5,330 bases of DNA from Nanohaloarchaea archaeon PL-Br10_U2g5 (GTDB taxonomy: Archaea; Halobacteriota; Halobacteria; Halobacteriales; Haloferacaceae), in assembly GCA_001564205.1 (NCBI GenBank), contig LKMY01000147.1:1-5330 (forward strand). The letters run 5' to 3'. Every line of letters begins with the position of its first letter. Positions within the stretch are counted from its first letter, which is position 1. The notes below the pieces were generated by a model. That model ran no database searches, was not told the DNA's origin, and saw nothing but the letters and a program-made list of their open reading frames with translations. Position numbers and translations under genes: made by a program. Of the stretch, positions 1-5,330 are shown in pieces.

Positions 1-100
1 CGACGCGTGTCCGTACCATTCTAGATGCGTCGGCTCAGCGAGTATCGATCCCGATATCTAAACCCGAACGTCTAATTACGCCGCCCACCCCCGTGGTGAC
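1..100. other. Left flank without a supported gene
   Basis: No complete gene can be called here. On the plus strand one frame stops at 22-24 (TAG) and another at 58-60 (TAA), so the tail of an upstream gene could end at either place, but the residues before those stops match nothing I recognise. On the minus strand an ATG at 19-17 opens a frame reading MVRTRV that leaves the window. A TATA-like TTTAGATA on that strand (62-55) lies at a workable distance, so a divergent gene starting here is possible but unproven. The hexamers CGACGC (1-6) and GCGTCG (27-32) form a weak inverted repeat. Confidence 0.4.
71..78 (+). promoter_or_regulatory. Candidate TATA box of pibD (leaderless)
   Basis: TCTAATTA is an AT-rich island centred about 26 bases before the pibD ATG, with CCGAAC just upstream as a possible TFB recognition element. 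That spacing puts the transcription start at or next to the ATG, the usual leaderless arrangement in haloarchaea. A GGTGA at 95-99 touches the start codon and is too close to act as a normal ribosome binding site, which also favours leaderless initiation. The assignment rests on pattern and spacing only. Confidence 0.45.
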
Positions 101-1123
101 ATGTTCGCGACGCTGCCGGATCTCCTCCGACTGCTCGTCGTTCCCGTCTTCGTCTGGGCGGCGCTGCGAGACGTCCGGACCCGACGCCTCCCGAACCGAC
201 TCTGGCCCCCGCTGTACGCGTTCGGAGCCCTGCTCCTGATCTGGGAGACGGTTCGCTTGTGGCCGCTCGCCGGATTCGAGGGTCGGCTGTTCCTCGTACA
301 GGCCGCGATCAGCCTCCTGTTCGTCGCACCGCTCGGCTACGCGTTCTGGTACCTCGGCGCGTTCGGCGGCGCCGACGCGAAGGCGCTGATCGCGATCGCC
401 ATGCTCTTCCCGACCTTCCCGGCGTACGCGGTCGCCGGGACGACGCTTCCGCTCGTCGACACCGACATCGGCGTCTTCTCGCTGACGATCCTCACGAACA
501 CTGTCTTGCTCGGACTCGCCTACCCGGTCGCCCTCGGTGGGCTCAACCTCCTGCGAGGCGAGCGTTCGTTGTCGATGTTTCTCGCACGGCCGGTCGCAAC
601 GACGTCGCTTCCCGACCGGCACGGACGGCTGTTCGAGGACGACGAGGGTGCGACTCGAAACGGCCTGGATCTGGATGCACTGCGAATGTACCTGCGCTGG
701 CGCGGGATCACGCTTGCGGAGTTGCGGGGAGAAACGGACCGCCTCCGTGACCCGGGCGGCGTCGATGAGACGTTCGACCCGACCGACGGGGGGACTCACG
801 TCGGGCCGCGAACAGATGGTGGGACACCGACCACGAGCGGGACGGACGGGAGGTCAACTGCCGACTCCGGAGTCCGAGACGGGAAGCCGGTGCCCGCTGA
901 CGATCCGTGGGCCGCGGCGCGGTTCCTCGACGAGATCGAACACGGTGCGTACGGCACCGACGCCGACACGCTTCGGGGCGGACTTGAGGTCGTCGCCCGC
1001 GAGGATCAGGTGATGGTGTCGCCCGGGATGCCGTTCGTCGTGCCGATGGCCGTCGGGCTGGTCGTTTCGCTGACGTACGGCGACGCGCTGTTCGCGCTGC
1101 TCGGCGTCGTCGGGCTGGTGTAA
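101..1123 (+). CDS. pibD: Prepilin/archaellin peptidase, A24 family (PibD-like)
   Basis: This 340-residue membrane aspartic protease is the type III signal peptidase that would cut the short signal peptides of pilins and archaellins on the cytoplasmic side of the membrane before assembly. Two catalytic aspartates are visible: D24 in DVRTRRLPN after the first membrane helix, and D92 in FGGADAK, the archaeal form of the GxGD motif. Membrane segments fall near residues 6-22, 36-55, 66-85, 93-114 and 126-150, with a last one at about 308-340. Between them lies a long hydrophilic stretch (about 152-305), including a Gly/Thr/Asp-rich linker at 220-265 with repeated TDGGT/GTDG units. This makes the protein longer than the roughly 230-residue methanogen FlaK type. 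The ATG at 101 is chosen because it opens directly into the first helix and no other good start lies upstream in frame. The gene converges on dnaG. The family call is firm; which pilins it processes is unknown. Confidence 0.9.
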   Translation: MFATLPDLLRLLVVPVFVWAALRDVRTRRLPNRLWPPLYAFGALLLIWETVRLWPLAGFEGRLFLVQAAISLLFVAPLGYAFWYLGAFGGADAKALIAIAMLFPTFPAYAVAGTTLPLVDTDIGVFSLTILTNTVLLGLAYPVALGGLNLLRGERSLSMFLARPVATTSLPDRHGRLFEDDEGATRNGLDLDALRMYLRWRGITLAELRGETDRLRDPGGVDETFDPTDGGTHVGPRTDGGTPTTSGTDGRSTADSGVRDGKPVPADDPWAAARFLDEIEHGAYGTDADTLRGGLEVVAREDQVMVSPGMPFVVPMAVGLVVSLTYGDALFALLGVVGLV

Positions 1124-1161
1124 ATCGCTTCGATATCGTCGCTGAAACGGAAAACGGGGCT
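1124..1161. terminator. Convergent gap with possible dnaG terminator
   Basis: Only 38 bases separate the stop codons of pibD and dnaG, so both transcripts must end here or run into each other. Read on the minus strand, the bases just past the dnaG stop contain CCCCGTTTTCCGTTT, a T-rich run of the kind that ends archaeal transcription. The plus strand has only the small palindrome CGATATCG (1131-1138) and no T-tract, so pibD has no obvious terminator and its transcript may extend antisense into dnaG. Confidence 0.3.
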
Positions 1162-2736
1162 TCAGCTGCCGGCGCGGAAGTCACCGACCGTGAGGACGCG
1201 GGTTCCGACGGGTCGCTTCACGAACTCGCCGACGTCTCGACCGAGCAGGTCGCTGACGCCGCGCTGTGCGGCCACGTCCAGCAGTCGCTGGTCGATTCGC
1301 CCATCGACAACGACGGTGTGCGGTGCGGTCTCCGCGCTCTCGACCGCGTCGAACGCATCGGTCGCGGCAACCTCTGCGAGCACCCCGAGGTCGTCGTCGA
1401 GGAGCCGAGTGAGGTCGCTTCCGGCGTCGACGACCTCCTGAACGTGTTCTTCGATCGAGCGCGGTTCGTCGTCGATCGGCGGAGCGTCCGGAGCTCCGGC
1501 GGCAGATTCGTCAGCGACCTCGTCGGCCGTTGCGTCCGTCGTCGTTGCGTCCACGTCGGCCGTCGTTTCCTCCGCGTCGGTCGTCTCGTCAGCCATCTCC
1601 GTGCTGGTTCCGCTATCGGTGTCGATCGCGGCGGGTGCAGGCGCATCTTCGACCGCCTCAACGAGCCCGCTTTCGGCGGCGCCCCGAGCCGCGCCGGCGA
1701 CGACGCCGTCCGTCTCTCCCGGTTCGTTCTCCCCTGCACCGTTCTCCGCTCGTCTCTCGGCGTTTGCACTCGCGCCGCCTCCCTCGCGCTTACGATTCTC
1801 GGCGCTCGTCTCAGGAGCCGACCCGTCGACGGCCGCGGCGTCAGCGTCGCTGATTTCGGTCCCCGGTGACGTCGCGTTCTCGACGGGATTATGTCCGGTC
1901 TCGTCGCCCGCGGCCTCTCGGAGATTCGGCTCGTCGGCGAGGCTGCTGTACGGGATCTTTCCGCGGAGGGCCTCGAACACGGCGTTTCGGTCGAGATCTT
2001 CGACGGACTCTCCCGGCGGCGCGAACGCGACGTAGTCGATATCGCCAACCTGTGCGAGCTCGCGAAGAATCAGCTCGCCGCCACGATCGCCGTCAAGGAA
2101 GGCGGTAACGGTGCGAGCCGCAGTGAGGTCCGCGACCGCGGCGGGGACGTTCGTCCCCTCCACGGCGACCGCGTTCTTGATCCCGCAGTCGAGTAGCGTT
2201 AACACGTCTGCGCGCCCCTCAACGACGATGACAGCGTCGGAGTCGCCGACGCGGGGACCCGCCGGTAACCCTTCGTAGTCGACGATCCCTTCGATGCGGG
2301 CCGCCTCGCGCACCTCTTCGAGGATGTCGTCGCTCGCGAGGCTCGTCTCCTCGAACCCGCCGGCGATCAGTTCTTTGGCGCGGTCGACGACCTCGCGGCG
2401 CTTTGCCGCCCGCACGTCCTCGATGCTCGTCACCTCGACCGAGGCGTGACAGGGACCGATACGGTCGATCGTTTCCAAGGCGGCTCCGAGGATTGCGGTT
2501 TCGACCTTGTCGAGGCTCGACGCGACGGTGACCTCTCCGAACGACTGGCCGTTCTCGGATTCGACGCTGACATCGATCCGTCCGACTCGAGAGGATTCTT
2601 GGAGATCTCGCAAGTCGAGTTCGTCGCCGAGGAGCCCCTCGGTCTGCCCGAACACCGCGCCGACGACGTCGCTCCGCTCGACGACCCCGTCGGCCGCGAT
2701 CGTGGCGTGGATCAGGTATTTTTCTGTGTCTTTCAT
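1162..2736 (-). CDS. dnaG: Archaeal DnaG primase / exosome subunit
   Basis: This 524-residue protein is the archaeal homologue of bacterial DnaG. In other archaea it co-purifies with the RNA exosome, binds it through Csl4, favours poly(A) RNA, and can also make primers in vitro. Domains in order: the archaeal N-terminal domain (about 1-165), a TOPRIM fold (about 166-260), a low-complexity acidic linker (about 270-425), and a conserved C-terminal domain (about 425-524). The TOPRIM metal-binding residues are intact: E173 in VVEGRAD, and D215 and D217 in DGDRGGE. I chose the ATG at 2736 because archaeal DnaG proteins begin with this MKDTEKYLIH-type sequence; the frame stays open 20 codons further to a GTG at 2796, but that extension looks like untranslated leader. 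No Shine-Dalgarno precedes the ATG, and the GC-rich sequence 27 bases upstream argues against a leaderless message, so a 5' leader is likely. The Ala/Asp/Glu/Thr-rich linker is long for the family. Confidence 0.95.
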   Translation of the reverse strand: MKDTEKYLIHATIAADGVVERSDVVGAVFGQTEGLLGDELDLRDLQESSRVGRIDVSVESENGQSFGEVTVASSLDKVETAILGAALETIDRIGPCHASVEVTSIEDVRAAKRREVVDRAKELIAGGFEETSLASDDILEEVREAARIEGIVDYEGLPAGPRVGDSDAVIVVEGRADVLTLLDCGIKNAVAVEGTNVPAAVADLTAARTVTAFLDGDRGGELILRELAQVGDIDYVAFAPPGESVEDLDRNAVFEALRGKIPYSSLADEPNLREAAGDETGHNPVENATSPGTEISDADAAAVDGSAPETSAENRKREGGGASANAERRAENGAGENEPGETDGVVAGAARGAAESGLVEAVEDAPAPAAIDTDSGTSTEMADETTDAEETTADVDATTTDATADEVADESAAGAPDAPPIDDEPRSIEEHVQEVVDAGSDLTRLLDDDLGVLAEVAATDAFDAVESAETAPHTVVVDGRIDQRLLDVAAQRGVSDLLGRDVGEFVKRPVGTRVLTVGDFRAGS

Positions 2737-2795
2737 GATGGGTGAATGGTGATATGCAGGCGGCGTTCGCCGGTGCTGTCCACTTGAACGCCTCA

Positions 2796-2810
2796 CCGAA
2801 AATACTTATC
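2796..2810 (+). promoter_or_regulatory. Candidate promoter in the dnaG/DUF3311 spacer
   Basis: CCGAAAATACTTATC is the best promoter-like element in the divergent 176-base spacer: a CGAAA-type TFB element followed by a TACTTATC TATA box. Read forward it would start transcription near 2833 and give the DUF3311-symporter operon a leader of about 80 bases. Read in reverse (GATAAGTATT) it could start dnaG near 2779, leaving a leader of about 43 bases, and dnaG has no better candidate nearby. The forward reading fits the haloarchaeal consensus better. Direction and use are inferred. Confidence 0.45.
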
Positions 2811-2848
2811 GCACGGGCCTCCGTCGGCACCGTTTGAAGAAAAATAGT

Positions 2849-2864
2849 CTACAATACGTAGTAT
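2849..2864. promoter_or_regulatory. Overlapping inverted repeats, candidate operator
   Basis: Two inverted repeats overlap in an AT-rich patch: CTAC-AATAC-GTAG (2849-2861) and ATAC-GTA-GTAT (2854-2864). A second pair, TCGA-AACTGA-TCGA, follows at 2864-2877. All lie between the two candidate promoters of the DUF3311-symporter operon, where a dimeric regulator could control transport. The arms are only four bases long, so chance is a real alternative. Confidence 0.22.
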
Positions 2865-2882
2865 CGAAACTGATCGACAGTG

Positions 2883-2890
2883 TTTAACGG
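2883..2890 (+). promoter_or_regulatory. Alternative TATA box for DUF3311 (leaderless)
   Basis: TTTAACGG is centred about 27 bases before the DUF3311 ATG, the exact spacing for a leaderless transcript. The sequence before it (GACAGTG) is a poor TFB element, so this site competes with the better-formed but more distant element at 2796-2810. The absence of any Shine-Dalgarno before the ATG favours the leaderless reading. Confidence 0.35.
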
Positions 2891-2912
2891 CTAAAATGCG
2901 TTATATTTCCTT

Positions 2913-3218
2913 ATGAGTCGCCCGCGGAGAGATCTCGTGTGGGTACCGGTGTTCGCGACGCTCGTCGCGTTCGCGGTACCGTGGCCACTGTGGGGCGTCG
3001 ACCGCGTCGTCGCCGGGCTCCCGGTGTGGATCTGGTGGCATATCGCGTGGCTGGGACTGTGTACCGCGCTCTTTTCGCGGTTCGTTCAGAGCGGCGCGTG
3101 GGAGCGCGGAATGGGAATCGGGTCGGAAGCGACTGGCGAGTCGGTCGAAGCAGCGAGCGCGGCGACGACCGACACTAGGGGCGCGGAGACGACCGACACC
3201 CGAGGTGATCGACGGTGA
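2913..3218 (+). CDS. DUF3311 small membrane protein, symporter partner
   Basis: This 101-residue protein matches the DUF3311 family, small two-helix membrane proteins usually encoded just before a sodium:solute symporter; the role is not established. Visible parts are a basic start (RPRR at 3-6), a first membrane segment at about 8-28 ending in the family-like PWPLWG, a short loop, and a second segment at about 34-57 containing PVWIWWHIAW. The remaining 40 or so residues are polar and end in an eight-residue tandem repeat (TTDTRGAE/TTDTRGDR), a tail that looks dispensable. The arrangement recalls E. coli YhdT-PanF and YjcH-ActP, in which a different small membrane protein precedes a symporter. 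The last four bases overlap the next gene's start (GTGA), so the two are co-transcribed and probably translationally coupled. Family assignment is good; a role as accessory subunit is inference. Confidence 0.85.
   Translation: MSRPRRDLVWVPVFATLVAFAVPWPLWGVDRVVAGLPVWIWWHIAWLGLCTALFSRFVQSGAWERGMGIGSEATGESVEAASAATTDTRGAETTDTRGDRR
3164..3199 (+). repeat. Tandem direct repeat, 24-base period
   Basis: The twelve bases GACGACCGACAC occur at 3164-3175 and again at 3188-3199, exactly 24 bases (eight codons) apart, with related sequence after each copy. The repeat encodes the doubled TTDTRG at residues 85-90 and 93-98 of the DUF3311 protein. It looks like an in-frame duplication, probably by slippage, in an unconstrained tail. 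The copies have diverged only slightly. Confidence 0.7.
3202..3210 (+). promoter_or_regulatory. Strong Shine-Dalgarno for the symporter
   Basis: GAGGTGATC matches nine consecutive positions of the complement of the haloarchaeal 16S rRNA tail (GGAUCACCUCCU). Its GAGGTG core ends seven bases before the GTG at 3215, a normal spacing. It lies inside the last codons of the DUF3311 gene and fixes the GTG as the symporter start. It stands out because the other genes here lack a well-placed site, as expected if first genes are leaderless and internal operon genes rely on Shine-Dalgarno pairing. Confidence 0.8.
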
Positions 3219-4699
3219 CGCTCGGTCTCTCGCTCGGTATCGTCGTCGGATATCTGCTGTTCGCGCTCGCCGTCGGTCTCATCGCGTACCGAGTCTCCGA
3301 AACGACGGCCGAGGATTACTACCTCGCGAGCCGGTCGTTCGGGACCGTCGTCCTGTTGTTCACCACCTTCGCTACCCTACTGTCGGCGTTCACGTTCTTC
3401 GGCGGACCGAACCTCGCGTTCGCTGCGGGACCCGAGTGGCTGATCGTGATGGGAGCGCTCGATGGCGTCCTCTTCGGCGTCCTCTGGTACGTCATCGGCT
3501 ACAAGCAGTGGTTGATCGGGAACCGAAACGGATACATGACGCTCGGGGAGATGCTCGGCGACCGATTCGGGTCGGTCGGCCTCCGCGCGCTCGTCGCCGG
3601 CGTGAGCCTCCTCTGGCTGTTTCCGTACGTCATGCTCCAGCAGATGGGGGCCGGCGAGGCGCTCGTTGGCTTGACGAACGGCGTGGTCCCCTACTGGGGC
3701 GGCGCGGCGCTTATTACCGGGTTCATGATCCTCTACGTCGTCCTCGCCGGGATGCGCGGCGTCGCGTGGACTGACACGCTCCAGGGGCTGTTCATGCTTT
3801 CTATCGTCTGGATCGCGGCAATCTGGGTCCTGTCGGCCGTCGGCGGCCTCGGCGCGGCGACCGGGTCGATGCTCGACGCCCGACCGGAGTTCGGGAGCTT
3901 CGGCGGCGGGCTCTACTCGCCCGGCTTCATCATCTCGACGGCGATCACGATCGCCTTCGGCGTGACGATGTTTCCGCAGATCAATCAGCGCTTCTTCGTC
4001 GCGAAATCCGGCGAGGTGTTGAAGCGGTCGTTCGTGCTGTGGCCGGTGCTCGTCTTACTGCTTTTCGTCCCCGCGTTCATGCTCGGCGCGTGGGCGGTCG
4101 GGATGCCGATCGAGGTGCCCGAGGGCGCGAACGTGCTCCCCGTCGTGTTAAACGAATACACGCCGGCGTGGTTCGCGGCGCTCGTCATCGCGGGTGCGAT
4201 GGCCGCGATGATGTCCTCGTCTGACTCGATGCTGCTCTCGGGGTCGTCGTACTTCACCCGTGACCTGTACCGACCCGTGATCAACGCAGACGCCTCCGCG
4301 CGGCGCGAAGCGTGGGTCGCGCGGATCGGCGTCGCCGTCTTCGCTCTGCTGGCGTTCGTTGCGAGCCTGTTCCGTCCCGGCACGCTGATCGAGGTCGGTG
4401 ACACGGCCTTTTCGGGATTCGCGCTGCTCGCACTCCCCGTGATCTGCGCGCTGTACTGGGACCGAACGACGCGAACGGGCATGATCGCGGGCGTGCTCGT
4501 TCCGCAAGTCGCGTACCTCGCTGTGGTGTTGTCGGCTGTCGCCCCCGTCGTACCGACGCTTCCCCGGACGGTCGCCGGCGGCTGGGATGTCGCGCTCGGG
4601 CTGATGGTTCTCTCTGCGGTCCTCACCGTCGGCGTCTCACTGCTCACCACGCCGACCGAAGAGAGCGACGCCTCGCGGTTCGTAGTTGCAAGCGATTGA
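3215..4699 (+). CDS. Sodium:solute symporter (SSS family)
   Basis: This 494-residue protein is a full-length member of the sodium:solute symporter family (PutP, PanF and vSGLT relatives), which uses the inward sodium gradient to import a solute across the cytoplasmic membrane. About 13 hydrophobic segments are visible, from residues 5-25 to 455-477, matching the family's LeuT-like core. Family landmarks include DYYLASRSFG (35-44), MRGVAWTDTLQG (180-191) and AAMMSSSDSML (330-340) followed by TRDLY (348-352). S334 and S335 align with the sodium-binding serine pair S364/S365 of vSGLT, and A331 with A361, so sodium coupling should be intact. The GTG start is supported by the strong ribosome binding site at 3202-3210 and the overlap with DUF3311. 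The substrate cannot be read from the sequence; pantothenate, proline, acetate and other carboxylates are all transported within the family, and no catabolic gene is nearby to guide a choice. Confidence 0.92.
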   Translation: MTLGLSLGIVVGYLLFALAVGLIAYRVSETTAEDYYLASRSFGTVVLLFTTFATLLSAFTFFGGPNLAFAAGPEWLIVMGALDGVLFGVLWYVIGYKQWLIGNRNGYMTLGEMLGDRFGSVGLRALVAGVSLLWLFPYVMLQQMGAGEALVGLTNGVVPYWGGAALITGFMILYVVLAGMRGVAWTDTLQGLFMLSIVWIAAIWVLSAVGGLGAATGSMLDARPEFGSFGGGLYSPGFIISTAITIAFGVTMFPQINQRFFVAKSGEVLKRSFVLWPVLVLLLFVPAFMLGAWAVGMPIEVPEGANVLPVVLNEYTPAWFAALVIAGAMAAMMSSSDSMLLSGSSYFTRDLYRPVINADASARREAWVARIGVAVFALLAFVASLFRPGTLIEVGDTAFSGFALLALPVICALYWDRTTRTGMIAGVLVPQVAYLAVVLSAVAPVVPTLPRTVAGGWDVALGLMVLSAVLTVGVSLLTTPTEESDASRFVVASD

Positions 4700-4722
4700 G
4701 CCCGATCGACGGTACGGCTCAG

Positions 4723-4740
4723 TCCTCGGTCCCGTGAGGA
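4723..4740 (+). terminator. Weak stem-loop after the symporter
   Basis: TCCTC (4723-4727) and GAGGA (4736-4740) can pair around an eight-base loop, 23 bases past the symporter stop, with one further G-T pair outside. No T-tract follows directly; the nearest run of T is TTTT at 4760-4763, which belongs to the next candidate promoter. It may help end the operon transcript, but the stem is short and could be chance. Confidence 0.2.
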
Positions 4741-4746
4741 TACTTC

Positions 4747-4757
4747 GTCACGGTGAC
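4747..4757. promoter_or_regulatory. Palindrome GTCAC-G-GTGAC, candidate operator
   Basis: This perfect 11-base palindrome with one central base ends two bases before the TATA box of the mscS-like gene and covers the position where TFB would bind. A regulator bound here would be placed to block or recruit the basal factors. It is the cleanest dyad in the intergenic regions of the window. No regulator is known or encoded nearby, so function is inferred from position and symmetry. Confidence 0.35.
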
Positions 4758-4759
4758 AC

Positions 4760-4767
4760 TTTTGTAC
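4760..4767 (+). promoter_or_regulatory. Candidate TATA box of the mscS-like gene
   Basis: TTTTGTAC is centred about 26 bases before the ATG at 4790, so transcription would start at or beside the start codon and give a leaderless message. No Shine-Dalgarno precedes the ATG, and the bases right before it (GACAAATAT) are AT-rich, which suits leaderless initiation. Confidence 0.5.
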
Positions 4768-4789
4768 GTTGCAGCTGACAGACAAATAT

Positions 4790-5330
4790 ATGCTCCCAAC
4801 TGTTTCAACCGTCGTCTCTCGGGGGATCGCTGTGGCGATCGAAACCGGTCCGGAAGGCCTCGTCGACTACGGGCCGGCACTCACTCGCGCAGCGTGGTTC
4901 ACTCTCGGATTCGCCGTGGTCGTGGCTGTCGGCTGGTTTGTTGTCGAACCCGTGGTGTCCCGAGCGATCCGGCACCGGAATCAGAACAACCCAACCATCA
5001 GAGAAGCGATCTCTCGGTATCTCCGGCTGTTCGTCCTCATCGTCGGATTCTTTGTCGGTGTTGGCGTCGCCGGCTACGGTGGGCTGATCGCCGACTCCGC
5101 ACTCGTCATCGCGGCCGCCACCCTGGCGGTCGGGGTCGCAGCACAAACCGTGATCGGGTCGCTCGTCAGCGGAATCGTTCTCGTCGCGGATCCGGAGTTC
5201 AACGTCGGCGACTACATCGAGTGGGAGGACGGCGAGGGAACGGTCCGGACGATTACGCTTCGCATCACCCGCGTCCACACTCGCGACGGCGGACTCGTGA
5301 CGATCCCGAACACCGTGTTAACCGAGCAGA
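4790..5330 (+). CDS. MscS-type mechanosensitive channel (partial, 3' end missing)
   Basis: The frame opens at an ATG and runs off the right edge after 180 codons. It encodes a small-conductance mechanosensitive channel, which opens under membrane tension to release ions and solutes when external salt drops. Three membrane segments are visible at about 34-53, 77-97 and 103-133. The third holds the pore-lining pattern of small residues (TLAVGVAAQTVIGSLVSG at 111-128), aligning with LAVGLALQGSLSNLAAG of E. coli MscS. The beta domain follows: FNVGDYIEW (137-145), EGTVRTITLRITRV (149-162) and the signature TIPNTVL (171-177), equivalent to VIPNGKI. An in-frame stop at 4754-4756 lies upstream and only TTG or CTG codons intervene, so the ATG is secure. 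It is probably its own transcription unit, given the 90-base spacer and promoter. The C-terminal cytoplasmic cage and any extra domain lie outside the window. Confidence 0.92.
   Translation, partial: MLPTVSTVVSRGIAVAIETGPEGLVDYGPALTRAAWFTLGFAVVVAVGWFVVEPVVSRAIRHRNQNNPTIREAISRYLRLFVLIVGFFVGVGVAGYGGLIADSALVIAAATLAVGVAAQTVIGSLVSGIVLVADPEFNVGDYIEWEDGEGTVRTITLRITRVHTRDGGLVTIPNTVLTEQ

Noticed and set aside
1..32. CGACGC/GCGTCG inverted repeat as an attachment site or terminator
   Set aside because: The arms are six GC-rich bases with a 20-base loop, which is expected by chance here, and no integrase or tRNA is nearby.
35..799. Minus-strand 254-codon open frame opposite pibD
   Set aside because: The product is a low-complexity Arg/Glu/Asp-rich sequence without recognisable motifs, lying opposite a clear membrane protease. 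High GC with strong third-position bias routinely opens such antisense frames.
1318..1869. Plus-strand open frames of 100-180 codons opposite dnaG
   Set aside because: They run mostly opposite the low-complexity linker, giving Arg/Ser/Pro-rich products with no family resemblance, while the dnaG frame has clear TOPRIM motifs.
2737..2796. Extension of DnaG by 20 residues to the GTG at 2796
   Set aside because: The added residues (MRRSSGQHRR and following) are unlike archaeal DnaG, whose members begin at the MKDTEKY-type sequence.
3985..4785. Minus-strand 266-codon open frame opposite the symporter
   Set aside because: It is Ser/Thr/Ala-rich, has no domain features, and mirrors a conserved transporter whose family motifs are intact. 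It is a codon-bias shadow.
4805..5278. Minus-strand 157-codon open frame opposite the mscS-like gene
   Set aside because: It is an Asp/Arg-rich antisense shadow of a frame that matches MscS across the pore helix and beta domain.
1..5330. Mobile element, CRISPR array, defence or toxin-antitoxin system
   Set aside because: No terminal repeats, spaced repeats, transposase, nuclease or small toxin-like pair was seen; every long gene is a recognised housekeeping or transport family.

Overview
The window is ordinary core-genome DNA from a halophilic archaeon (class Halobacteria). This rests on its high GC content, acidic proteins with few lysines, archaeal-type DnaG primase, haloarchaeal prepilin peptidase, and candidate TATA boxes centred about 26-27 bases before start codons, as expected for leaderless transcripts. 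It resembles Halorubrum or a relative, but genus cannot be fixed from this sequence.

Layout from left to right: a 100-base flank with no gene I can support; an A24-family prepilin/archaellin signal peptidase (pibD) on the plus strand; a 38-base convergent gap; the DnaG-type primase/exosome subunit (dnaG) on the minus strand; a 176-base divergent spacer holding all the promoter-like sequence for dnaG and for the next operon; a two-gene plus-strand operon of a small DUF3311 membrane protein and a sodium:solute symporter; a 90-base spacer with a palindrome next to a TATA box; and the first 180 codons of an MscS-type mechanosensitive channel that runs off the right edge.

Functionally these are separate units. 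PibD processes pilin and archaellin precursors at the membrane. DnaG is a TOPRIM protein tied to the archaeal RNA exosome. DUF3311 plus symporter look like one transport unit: their reading frames overlap by four bases, and a near-perfect Shine-Dalgarno sequence for the symporter lies inside the end of the DUF3311 gene. MscS would protect against hypo-osmotic shock, a fitting job in a halophile. I found no mobile element, CRISPR array, tRNA, rRNA or defence gene, and nothing that amounts to a new biological system. The most useful leads are the DUF3311-symporter pairing, the two candidate operators, and the long acidic linker in DnaG.
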